NCBI RefSeq assembly: GCF_905115235.1
Contig: NC_051852.1
Span: 36,219,199 to 36,283,198 of the forward strand
Reading direction: 5' to 3'
From: Hermetia illucens
Lineage: Eukaryota > Arthropoda > Insecta > Diptera > Stratiomyidae
DNA: 64,000 nt
Shown: positions 1 through 11,000 of the stretch, in pieces
How positions within the stretch are numbered: position 1 is the first letter of the stretch
How the letters are laid out: every line of letters starts with the position of its first letter
Program-made: the position numbers and the translations under genes
The notes under the pieces: generated by a model
Told to the model about the DNA's origin: nothing
Seen by the model: the letters and a program-made list of their open reading frames with translations, nothing else
The model's database searches: none

Positions 1-149
1 CTGGCGATCGCTGTGTGTATAGTCCTCATAGTCACTGCAAGATAACAAAAGTCAGGTCTACAATTGAAGCAGGCCCTCCTTTCCGAAAGGTACTTACATT
101 ATCTTCGCTGGCTAGAACAACATCTAACTGGACATCTTCGAAGTGTGGA

Positions 150-1955
150 TTTCACTGCATGGCGGCACCTGTAATGCAATTGTTACCCCTTCTTAATGTG
201 TAACCTATCCACTACCACTTCCGTTTTCCGATCACAGTGCGTAGGAGTGGCGCCGAACAAGTTTTCATTTAAGATAGTGTCATACCAGCGCACTCCGATT
301 ATACGGTGCAGGCAGGTATTGGTGAAACCCTGGAGATTTTGAGTAACAATGGAGTCCGCTTTCCATGTGCTACTCCCATATAGTAGCACGGAAAGAACAC
401 TAGCATAGGACTATTTCAACTTGATATTGGGGTTGATTAACAGCACAGGGCTAAAATCCAGTTCAGTGTCACTATAGGCAGAAACTACGCTTCCGTGATA
501 TACAAACTGATCGATGCTTTCGATGCTCTGCCCATTAACACAAATAGGAGAATGCTATTACCCGTCAGATTGAGAACCTTGGTTTTGTTGGTGTTTATCT
601 TCAGTCCAACTCTACTTGCCTCTCTTTCCAAATCCAGAGCCATTTGGCCAAGGAGGTCCATGAGTCGGTGAGAGAGCTAACAGATGTCATCAGGGTGGTC
701 GATGTATTTGAAGAAAAATGTCATCCTCTATTGAACTCCTCTACGTCCTCCAGACAAGGCAGCGTGAAGAATATCATCGATAACAAGAAGAAATAATATC
801 GGTTATAAGATGCAGCCTGGAGGACTGCGCATTGGAATTCAAAATTCTCTGAAATTCAAACTCGGTGCAACATGTAACAGTTTCCGCCGTTATATGTCGC
901 TCTGATAGTGCATATACTACTATTCCACATACTCTCCCTGTTCACCCTATCGGAAGCTTTCTCGAAATCGATGAAGAGCAGGTGCAGCAAAGATCTTAAC
1001 TCTGCGCACTGTTCGAAAATGATCCGTGGGGTGTTGATGTGACGAATGCAGGAGGATCCGGAGCTGAAGCCAGCCTGCTTTCTGTCAATCAAGCTTTCGA
1101 GATGTTCTTTGATACGTTCTAGGGTTGTTTTAGCTATTATCTCTGCGACAGTAGGGAGCACCCCTCTAATTGTCACACCTAAAACTTAAAACTTTCTAAT
1201 CTGGACGATCATCCCCTTCTTCCACTCTCGGATGCCCAAGATTTCCGTACGGCTGGAAGTAGCATCTTTGTATTAACTGCAGGGGTAGTGACAAATAACT
1301 CTGCGGTGAAATCGTCAAGTCCAGTGGCTTTACTTCGTTTGAGTACATTGATGGCCGAAATGATTTCTCTTCTGCTTGGAAGACTAGTCCGTTGGTGGTT
1401 CCTTCCGCCGATGAAGGAAATCGGTGATCACGATGTGATCGATTTGATTGCTCGTACGGCGTCGGGCAGTTGAAGTCTAACTGACCCTATTGCAAGCTTT
1501 GTGCTGGAACAATGTGCCACCAATGACGAGTGGGTGAAAGCTGCAGAAATCCAAGAACCTTCCATCATTACGCCACGGTCGCCAAGACCGTGTCTCCCTT
1601 CCACATGCCCGAGCAAGGTATTGTCAGAGTTCACCTTCACATTCAGATTACAGTGATGATCACAATGACATCTCTACGAAGCCTCTCCTGAATTGTGTGT
1701 AATTGCTTGCAGAAAGCATACTCCACTCCACTCCCATACTCCACTAGTTCCAATATAGTAACTACCATTTTGATGCTCCTTAACCTGGGCCGCTAAACTT
1801 GCGGTCAGAAGTCTGCCAGGAACCGGCTCCCAGGTTAAGCTTGTGGTAGCCGTCAGCAGTAACCCGATACCGGATTCGCGTCTACTACGACTTGGCTTTC
1901 TAGAGTATAAAAATATATTGCCCCGAGTGTGACAAGAGAGAGAGGAGTACTCCAC
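150..1955 (-). mobile_element. Degenerate non-LTR retrotransposon (RTE-like LINE)
   Basis: Minus-strand remains of one LINE ORF in the expected order. Near 1955-1430 are endonuclease-like segments (for example a stretch resembling 'SDNTLLGHV..RHGLGDR'). At 1176-856 is reverse transcriptase with 'LPTVAEIIAKTTLERIKEHL' and 'LLHLLFIDFEKA'. At 389-183 is the C-terminal 'LYGSSTWK' and 'NTCLHRIIGVRW' region. Several frame breaks separate the pieces, so it is a dead copy. The clade is inferred from motif style; RTE-like is my best guess. Confidence 0.75.
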
Positions 1956-2059
1956 AGAGTCCGGCCATCTTATAGGCCCAGAATGTCCACTCCATATCGT
2001 AAGAATTCACACGCAAATTGGAGAAAGCGGGCATTCCGGGAACCCTTTGCTACCGTTTT

Positions 2060-2542
2060 CGAGGAGCATCCGCACATTAAGTGTTTCGCTCGAAACGTCT
2101 CACCATGGGGTCAAAGCTTTTACTGTTCAAGACTACGATCTTGCCTTATGTATTCCTCGGAGACCTGTGTTCTTAGCAATAAAAACTGTGAACTCTTGGC
2201 CGCGTTCGAGAGAAGAATCCTCAGAAGAACTTTTGACCCCCTACATGAGGACAAACGACTCAGTAGCCATAACATACAAGTACATAACGACGAAATCTAT
2301 GAGTGATACCACGGATAAAATCTGGTTGTGCTGGCGGATCACCTAATCCGCATAGATGAGGATGATCCAGTCCGGAAAGTCTATATGGGCAATATCTCTG
2401 GTAGGAAAGGAAGACGTGGCAGACGCCGCCCGAGATGCAGTGGTGGCGTAGGTCAGAGCAGGATATCGAATTGGTGGACCTCGGCGGAAAACTGGGGTGT
2501 TTGGAGTTCCTTATTAAAGCGGGTCTAGAACGGATTCCAGTT
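2060..2542 (+). mobile_element. 3' part of an RTE-like LINE, left of an insertion
   Basis: The plus strand encodes the C-terminus of a LINE reverse transcriptase protein: 'MYSSETCVLSNKNCELLAAF' followed by 'RRILRRTFDPLHED' and, after a frame change, 'HLIRIDEDDPVRKVYMGNIS' and 'ISNWWTSAENWGVWSSLLK'. The same family recurs on the minus strand at 58003-59215. This copy stops within its 3' UTR at CGGATTCCAGTT and resumes at 4328. Confidence 0.8.
2531..2542 (+). repeat. Left target-site duplication CGGATTCCAGTT
   Basis: Twelve bases identical to 4328-4339. They flank the Jockey-type insertion at its poly-A side (the A-tail reads as T on the plus strand at 2541-2547, so the exact edge is ambiguous by one or two bases). 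Confidence 0.8.
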
Positions 2543-2705
2543 TTTTTGGTTGAGGGTGCTGGGAGTCCTGAGTCCGCGCCCACTTAGTGACGGACTGGAC
2601 CACTTGGGAGCAGCTTACTTCCTCTTTTGTATTCCACGGACTCCTCTTTTTTAAGTTAAACACCTAAGTTTCCAAAAAAGAACGAAAAAGTTGATTGACG
2701 GTTTC
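2543..2705 (-). repeat. Direct repeat, 3' copy of the ORF1-only insertion
   Basis: Partner of 4165-4327; it forms the ORF1 tail, 3' UTR and poly-A end of the insertion. Confidence 0.75.
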
Positions 2706-3798
2706 GTCCAGGGAGTGGTTGATGATGGTTTGTTAGGATTTCCGCGAGTGGCTTGGGCATACGATACGCCCGCGCTGATCCGGGCCGAGTTGAAGCTTGG
2801 ACGGGACTGGTCCTGTGCTGATTTCGGAGAATTTCTGTTGAAATTCTGAAAGGTCCTACAGTTGCGGTAGTTTGCAGGATGTTCGTTCGAACCGCAGTTG
2901 ATGCAACTAGGCTTGTCTTCGATGTTTTTGGCACATTTACCGGTTGCATGTGTTTCTACACATTTTACACACCGGTATGGCATGAAGCAATTGGCTGCAG
3001 CGGGGCTGAGGCGCTGGCAGTTTTTACACTGCATTGTACGCTTGTTGCGTACTGCTTCAAAACGTACTACTGTGTTCAGTAGGGTTTTGGTTTTCGCGAG
3101 TTTCGCGGTGTTAAACCCGGGTTGAAATGACTCCAGCCAGAGGTTGAGATTCCTATTCTTCTGGTGGGTTCTGAGAGGCCTGCTTGGGCGAGGGCGGTCA
3201 TCACCTCCGTCCTCGAGTGGAAGCTGTGAAGACCACGGAGGATCATGTTCACTGGCTTCTCGCACTTCGGCGTATACGAATACAATTTCCTGGCGTTCGC
3301 CGACAAGAAATGCTTGGTGTCGTCGAACTCTTTGATAGAGTTAACGAGAACTTTGGTACACTTTGCACCCTTTTTCATAGTGAATTTGTTGGGCAGCTTC
3401 TCCAGGTGCGCCGAGATGATTTCCGGGTTGGCCGAATCTTCCTCCATGATAATTATTGGAGGGATCTTTCACTGGTGCGTTTGTGACGTCGTTCGGTGCG
3501 CTTTGTGACGTTAAAGGGTGCGTCGCTGGTGTTGAGGCGACGGGCGGTTGTTGAGTTGCGGCTTGCTCGTCCCCATCCGCTGGATCTTTCTTCTGAGTTC
3601 GAGGATCGTGATGTTCTGCCGGTGAATAATATTATTCAAACTGGCAATCTTGTCGGCTGGGTTGTTCCGGCGGAGCTCTGTAGCGATTTCTTCCTCTTCT
3701 GCAGCGGAGTCAAATGACGACTCGGACAGCGTTTCGTCAGGTAATGGAGCGGGTGCTGCGCCGCGCTTCTGGCGTTTGACTTTCACCCATTCGACCAT
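2651..3798 (-). pseudogene. Jockey-clade ORF1 (gag-like zinc-knuckle protein), broken
   Basis: Three overlapping minus-strand pieces make up an ORF1. The N-terminal acidic/coiled region is at 3798-3511 ('MVEWVKVKRQKRG'). An RRM-like middle is at 3447-3076 ('KPVNMILRGLHSF'). The zinc-knuckle region is at 3265-2651, with 'CKNCQRLSPAAANC', 'YRCVKC' and 'CINCGSNEHPANYRNC'. ORF1 of Jockey LINEs is an RNA-binding chaperone. The same layout is seen in the longer copy at 51430-52311. Frame changes between the pieces show that it is inactive. Confidence 0.75.
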
Positions 3799-4164
3799 GG
3801 TGAAACTGAGGATATCGAGGTGCCCGTGGAAACAGAATTAAAAATTAGTAGCGAAAGTTTGGCCAAGGCCGTGGTCCAGATTATTCGTTCAGCGAAAAGT
3901 CTCCAGGCCGAGGAGACAAGGGAAGTGCTAGCTAAGTGAACGCCGACCGAGATAACCAGCCGGCGTAGATGTGGCAGGAAGCAGGTTTCACGTCTTTCGG
4001 CTTTAAATAATTCACGTCTGGTCGTGACTGGACCGTGGCACTGACTAAAAGTAACGACAGATGGTAATTGTGCCACTTAAATATAATCGCAACAACGTAA
4101 TGAGTACGAATTATATTCTAGTGAAATCCGTCGTAAGTCCAGACCTAAACCAGGCTGAAGTAAA

Positions 4165-4327
4165 TATTTTTTTGTTGAGGATGCTAGGAGTCAGTCTTCA
4201 CCCACTTAGTGACGGACTGGACCACTTGGGAAGCAACTTACTTCCTCTTTTGTAGTCCACGGACTCCTCTTTTTCGAGTTAAACACCCAAGTTTTCAAAA
4301 AAGAACGAGAAAGTTGACTGACGGTTT
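4165..4327 (-). repeat. Direct repeat, 5' copy of the ORF1-only insertion
   Basis: About 160 bp, roughly 88% identical by eye to 2543-2705; both contain AGTCCGTCACTAAGTGGG (minus strand) and end in an A-run. Confidence 0.75.
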
Positions 4328-4339
4328 CGGATTCCAGTT
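4328..4339 (+). repeat. Right target-site duplication CGGATTCCAGTT
   Basis: Perfect match to 2531-2542, on the 5' side of the minus-strand insertion. Confidence 0.8.
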
Positions 4340-4363
4340 GTTGCGCCGTTGATGATGATGATG
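4328..4363 (+). mobile_element. 3' terminus of the same RTE-like LINE, right of the insertion
   Basis: The sequence restarts with CGGATTCCAGTT and continues GTTGCGCCG(TTGATGATGATGATG). It matches the 3' end of the related minus-strand copy at 58003-58030, which also ends GTTGCGCCGTTGATGATGATG. A short (TGA)n tail is typical of RTE-type LINEs. Confidence 0.75.
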
Positions 4364-4897
4364 CGCACATTATAGAAATTAATGATAGTCCATTTTGTGG
4401 CGTTGTTGACGCTCGGTAGCAGTAGAGTTTCAGGATATGCAAGTTGCTGGCCCACAAATTTCTTGGCCTTTAGTCGCTTTTTACGATAAGTAGGGAAGAC
4501 TTTGAGTGTGTTCTTAAGCTCCAACTCAGAGGACACACGGGTATGCATATTATACAATATATTGTCTAAGGCATACGACTGGTTTATGGAAGGAAAGTAG
4601 TAATCTTATTTGTTACAGACGTGGATCCCCATAATTTTCGGGAATTTTATAATGCTTAGTTCAATTGTTTCTGAGTAAATGCATGAAATGAATAGGTTGA
4701 TAAGGGGTCAACTTTAAAGCAATAACAGTTCGAGAAATAGAAGTTCTCTTAATCTCACAAATAATTATGCACTTTACTGGAAATCCTTCAATATTATTTT
4801 CGCTTTCTATCTCTCCATTTCAACCTATTATTTCTATCCAGGATAAATGATTAGAGATACAAAGTTTCAAGCTGATAAACATTTCCTTTAGTAAGCA
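4364..4897. other. Intergenic spacer, no gene seen
   Basis: AT-rich sequence between the nested LINEs and the ppk-A upstream module. I see no conserved coding frame or recognisable repeat. Confidence 0.5.
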
Positions 4898-4904
4898 TGT
4901 GAAA

Positions 4905-4975
4905 GTAAATATTCGTGTCCAAATGATGGCACGTGTTAGCCGCGATTAGCAACTGCAGCCGTAATGAATGGTTTA
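4905..4975 (+). promoter_or_regulatory. Conserved ppk upstream module (copy A)
   Basis: In gene orientation: AAATATTCGTGT (4908-4919), E-box CACGTG (4930-4935), TAATGAATGG (4962-4971). The same three boxes in the same order lie upstream of ppk-B, ppk-C and ppk-D. The TAATGA box sits about 130 bp before the inferred start codon. CACGTG is the canonical bHLH site and TAATGA fits homeodomain or POU factors; which factor binds is not known from sequence. Confidence 0.65.
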
Positions 4976-5098
4976 GTTTTAATTGAAGTCTTGGCGAAGG
5001 GTTTTTACATATTTGGCTAGCCAAAGGGTTCGTTGTGAAGTTATTCAGAAGGATACGGTAGACCTTGTGACTTCAGTGTCGGTGAAATTTAAAAAAAA

Positions 5099-8000
5099 AT
5101 GGAAGGCGCATCTAAAGGTGACTTATCTACATTTTAAACAAATCGTAATTTTCCAAAAATATTACTGGCAGTTTGCCATTTAGGGTGTTTATTCAGTTCT
5201 TAGAATAATCCTTAGTTGTTCTGGAGGTACTGCTTTTAAAAGATTTAATTTTTAAAATTATAGGATCCAACGAAATCGTAACAGATAGTAAACATCTGGA
5301 TCTCACCTTCAAATCATTTTCTAACAAGTTCTTGAAAACGACATCCCTGCATGTACTGGACAATATTTGCTCCAATAGTTCACCTAAGGTTGGTCGGTAG
5401 GTTATCTATCAGATTTAAAGTGGTAGAACCGCCGTCCTTACTATTGTACATTTCCATTTCTAGATTCGTCTATTTGATCATTTTGATCCTACTCATATTA
5501 TTATCCTCGTACTACACCGCAGAAATCTACACGAAATGGTGTAACTCTCCAGTCTTACTTGCAGAGAGCACTGTAGGAATACCTATAACTGCAGTCGCTT
5601 TTCCGGCAATCACTATATGTAACCTGAACCAGGCTAAGCGGAGTGTTGCGGAGAAAATTGAGAGGTAAGTGGCCGGAATTTAGTATACAAGCGACAATCT
5701 TTTATTTTTCATAATTAACTCCTAGACACACCTGGGATTATATTCGTTTGAAAGTTCTATGCAAATTCAACACTGATGTCAGTTTTCTGAACGAAACCAA
5801 AGCAACCCAATGGACAGCTTTTCGTGAATTCATCCTGAATACCATACAGACTTGCGAAGAGATGATTCTGGTCTGCCGTTATGGCTCTGTCTCGTTAAAC
5901 TGCAATGATATCTTCGAAATGATTCTTACCGATCAAGGAGTTTGCTGCAGCTTTAACGCACTTCATCCTGATTTTGTTTATACAGGAAATAGGTAGGATG
6001 GGTGAATGAAAATTATAGATACAATCAAAATAATTACAACATTTATCTTATTTTCTGGTCTATCGTAGTATGGAAAAGGTACTAGATAAGGACAAAAATT
6101 ATAGTATTCGAACTCCTGTTCGCTTCACGGCCGAACACGGATATCAGCCTAACTTGCCGGAAGAGTTCTATCCGAGAAGGATCCTTGGTGAGTGTATTCT
6201 GAAATTGTTTACTTCAGGAATTATGGGAAATATTCCTATCTCCGCTCCAATAAGAGTAAGACAGTTACATCAATAATCGAAATCTGTCTCTTTTCTCGCT
6301 TCTGAAAATATTGTTCTTAACAGGCACAGGCGTTGCAATGGGGTTTAGTGTAGTCATAAATGCATCCTTAAATGAGTATTATTGTTCTTCTTCACGGAAT
6401 TCGGGTTTCAAGGTGAGTTTATTCGAAAATTTATCGCCCTTCAAATAGATACATCTTACATTTTCAAGATCCTTTTACACGCTTCATCGGAAGTTCCGCG
6501 CGTAGCTGACTATGCACTTTTAATACCCACGAAATACGAAAGCAGAGTTGAAATCAAACCTGTATATCGCACCACAGCAGAAGATGTCCGTAAACTGCCA
6601 GTAAGGGATCGTAATTGCCTCTACAATTCAGAATCCAATCTGAAGTATTTCCAAGTGTATTCATCGGTTAATTGTGAACTGGAATGCACCGCGAATATCA
6701 TGGAGGAAGAGTGTGGATGCGTCCAAATTTATTTGCCGAAAAGGTCAAACGAAACGCTAATATGTGGATTGAGAGATATTCAATGTGCACAAAGAGTCGA
6801 GAGGGAAGTCATCAATCTTGTCAAGCCAAAAGGGAAGTGCGCCGAGTGCCGTTGGAGTTGCTCATATTTTGACTTTCCGGGAAGTGCATCGCGAAGTAGA
6901 CTCCTTCCAAAGGATCCAATGCTTGATGAGCTGTTCCCCGCAGGATACAATATAAATGAATTGTCCGTAGTTCATTTTTATCATAGTCACAGGAGGATGA
7001 GCGTTACAAGAATGGAAGCCTATTTGGGATTTCTTAACTTTTTCTGTAAGTATTGAAATGGGGTATTCTGATGATGTCTTCGGTTTAACTTTATGATATG
7101 TAGGCGGTTTGATTGGGATACCCTAAAACAGAGCATCACACCTCTGTTGTGGTTCTTGGTTTTGTTAGTGATGTAGGAGTATTTGCATGTGAATATGCAG
7201 CACGATTGTTGCGATGATTGATTGTTCTGTAGATTTGAATCTTGGTTTCGTCATGGATATTGGTATTGGTCATTGTGCTTAGCGTCTTGCTGTAGGCTTA
7301 TCACTTAAATGTGATGATCTCTTATTTAAAATGAAATAAAGTCCTGGAAAATAGCAATAAGGAAGAAAAGATTGTAAGATTCTCTATTCTTTATGTATTT
7401 TTTTGTGGTAAGAAGGTGCAAAAATCCAGAAAGATATATTTAAGTATTATTTAGTTAGTTGGGCTTGCCATTAGGATCTCATGATTCGGCCTTTTTCAGC
7501 TCGGATCCGTCTTGGCTAGTTCATCCTGAATTTTTATTATAGTGGCGGTAGCTGCAAGCCAGTTTCCTTTTGACTTCAGTAGCTTACCAGCTAAATTTCC
7601 AAGGTATATGTTTACCGTTAGTACATCAATCAGCCTCCCTTGCTCAGTGTTGCTTCTGGGACAATGAAAGACCTTATTCATTCCGGTATTGTAGAAATCC
7701 TGTGTCCTGAAGAGGATGAAGTTTTTCGGAGACAATATAGCCTGTCGCATTTTTTTGCACGAAAATGCGGGATATTTAAAAAATGATAGTCAATAGGCGA
7801 AGGTTCTGTTGGGTATTATGGATGAGTGAGAATTCCGTAGCTCAACTTGAATCAATGATCAATGCCGGACACGTATGATGAAGTTATTGATGTAATAGGT
7901 TAATCTGCTGGCAATGATCGTAATAATTTCGTCAGGATTCAAGAAGTTGTAACGGCCGTTAGCAGACCACCAAACTGTCAATTTAAGGAACTCTTTTATT

Positions 8001-11000
8001 TGTCGAGCTTCTTTGGTTTTAGCAAATATACTATAAGCACCCTTTTTATACTCTGACTCACACAAGAGTCTTCCCCGAAAAGTTTTTGCGTTTCGTTTAT
8101 TCCGACAAGCTCGTCCACCTTCGCGGGTGCTTTGAAAAGGAAATATTTCTTGACATTCATCTATAGCCTCCTTTATTAAACCCCTAATTTCTCATATTTA
8201 TTGGTTGTGGTGAAGTAAATGTAAATTCCTCATTTTCACCCTTAGGAATCCAGCTTAAGGATGTTTTACGATTTACTAAAAGATATTTTCTCCGTATATC
8301 CATAACGCCGTGCGACCTGTTTAGGCCAATCCACTACGTTGGGATATGGTTTGTTCAGTATGGCCACATCTATGTTTTTTGTGATGATCTGCCAGAGCAG
8401 GTCTTGTTCACCCAAGCAGTGATTAAGATTGATCTGTATCAATCTCAGCTTAATAATATGGCTGATTACCCACACCCCCTTGTCATTTGCATAGCCTGCA
8501 ATTTGGTGCAATCATCTCTATTATGACCATTAACTTTGCTTTTCTTACACCCCTTGGATCTATCGTTTGCACTTTGCACGTTGCGGAACTTATTTTCATT
8601 CTCTCTGTCGCTACCAGTTTGATTCGTTCTTTCGCTAGTAAGCTGATGTGGTGTGGATTCTCGGCAGGTGCCGGATTTTACCTAACATTGGCACTAGCAT
8701 TTAGGCGCGGACGATCCTCATTACTAAAAAGATAAAGGCGCTGGTGGTGGTGGCCGGAGGTAGGTCAGTGAGAGAATCCGTCGAGAACTTCTCGTAACAT
8801 CGAGCACGTATGCAGAATGGTGCACTTCTGCATGGTTCGAATCAGACTGTGTGAGAGTCCCAGGATATCAAGGCCAGTCGCGAGGGATTTAGGTACTCAT
8901 AGTTCGCTTTCTTCTCTACATATTTCCGATCAATGTTACTATTATGGGAGATAGCAACATCAATAATATACAGCACGTCAGGCTTGTTATGCAATACATG
9001 CTGTAAGAAGAACTATCAACTACTACTTCCAGCTCATACCGGTAAACCGGACATGTTCCCGTGATAAGCCCATGCTTGTATGGAAGGTTTTGATGAATTA
9101 CCTTACATACAGCATTATGGCTGTTTGGGCGTTGCACCGTTGTCAGTACAGTACAGCCTTGAGATGGTCCAACGTCTCTAACGCTGACCCATACATTCCG
9201 CACATGCAGTTCTCCACCCGGTTTTTCATTATGAGCTTTTTATACGCTCGGGTAGCGGCCTCAGCAAAAAGCTTCCCACCACGCAGCCACATGTTCGACA
9301 AATGCAAATCAACAAATGGCTGCCAAAGACAATTCACGTGTTTACCGTGCATTGCTTTCGACTTCCATTCATCGATTCGCTCTTGGCCTGGCTTCAACCT
9401 ACTCAGTTATGTGGAGTCAGACCACAGTCTTACAAAGAACCGAATGCAAGGGACTCGCTTGCTCTTTGCTGCAGTGAGTCGACTTGGCGGTAATGTTGCG
9501 CCGCACCGTCAGCCACACCCCTGCCTCCGATGTAACGAGCTGCTCCACGGCAGAGTTTAGGTGATGCATTCGAAATTTGAACATAGTAGTCCCTATCCGC
9601 CGCTGGACGTTTTCCAATATAATAAATATTCCGAATGCATAAGCCAGTGAAGGGATGACGAATATGTTCAGTGCGCCTATTATTTTATTCTTCCCCGAGA
9701 GATGCGATTTCAGTACCAGCTTTACACGCCGTAGGAATTCGCACAACAAAACATCCTTCAGATCCCCAACTCGAGCAAGGGTTCCTTGCAGAATTCCTAA
9801 GTATTTGTAGAAGTCTATCTCGGTAATAGCTTCGATGTGGAGGTCCCCAATGCTATGTCCGATATGGAGCCCTTCCATGACAGTTATTAGTTTGCGATCA
9901 ATGCGATGCAGACGTAGGACATTGATTAGTCAGGTATGCGGGACGCTGTCGAAAGCCTTGGCATTATCGATATAGCAACTGAAGAGGTTCCTTAGGCCTC
10001 TAGTTGCTTGTCCTACAACTACCGAGCTGATAATGAGTTGCTCTTTGATCTAACTCGGCAGCCCTTCTGCTCTTCGGACAGAGTGTTGTTGGTCTCGAGG
10101 TGTGTATTGATCTTTCCACTAATAATGGACGTTATGCATTTATTAAGGGTTGCTAAGCAAGTAATCGGTCTTGAGTCCGCGGGGTCCTGGGATCTTCAAA
10201 CTGTTTATGGCTCGTCGAATCTCCTCTTCGGTAACATCCGAAAAATTCATGCTAGGCGCCGAACCGCCCCACGATTAACGGTTGCGACGCTGTTCTGTTC
10301 GTTACAGGAGCCCCACCTAGTTACCAAGTCAGACGACTCCCGCTGGTTATCCCGTATCCTTCCGGCTACGACGGAGTTTATTGTTCTTATAACTTTTTAA
10401 TTTTATTGTTCTTATAATTCTTACATCTGATCGAATTGTTTTTTCTATTTTTATATTTTAACGATCTTATCGAAGATCCAATCGAGGCTTCGATGGCCTA
10501 AGGCAGGTCTATTTTTTTATAACGGCATTGAAGGGTAACATAGTAGTGTGAGCAACTTCGTCCATTTTGCTAAGGTAATGTGTTGTGACAGAGATTTCCT
10601 TCGAGCAGCATTTTGGTGCTAAAAAGTAACAAGTAGTTTACGTAATGTAGGGAATAGTTTCGCTTTTATGGTTGATAGGTATTAAATCTTGGAAATTGTC
10701 TGACCCTCTATGCTTCTAGATCGTTACACATTGTGAAACCAAGTCTACAATTATATCGGCAAGTGAAGATCTTTGTGAAAGAACCCGAGTCGCTAGGACG
10801 TCGTTTTCATTGCCCGTGAAGAAAAAAGTTACGAAAACCCGATTAGGGTTTTCGACGAGGCATTGCTCCCAAAAATTTTAAACTAAAAATCTGCGAATTC
10901 TCTTCTTGGGGAGATGTTTCGAAATTCGTAAAAACTTCGAGCAGCATAGGGAGAGAGTGCCTATTTTCAAGGTTGAACACAGGACGTCTTAGTGCATGGA

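Larger units (their letters stand above)
2543..4327 (-). mobile_element. Jockey-type ORF1-only insertion with terminal direct repeats
   Basis: A minus-strand insertion of about 1.8 kb bounded by a 12-bp target duplication and ending in a poly-A tail (T-run at 2541-2547). It carries a Jockey-like ORF1 and no ORF2. Its first ~160 bp (4327-4165) and last ~160 bp (2705-2543) are similar and in the same orientation, and both end in CCTCAAC(C)AAAAAAA. It could be a non-autonomous ORF1-only LINE derivative, or a read-through transcript beginning in the 3' end of an upstream copy. Confidence 0.7.

Noticed and set aside
4901-5098. A clear TATA box for ppk-A
   Set aside because: CATATTT at about 5009 and an initiator-like TTCAGA at about 5045 exist, but their spacing (about 37 bp) is too long to call with confidence.
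5193-5375. Minus-strand frame opposite ppk-A exon 2
   Set aside because: A shadow of the plus-strand exon, whose homology and splice sites are clear.
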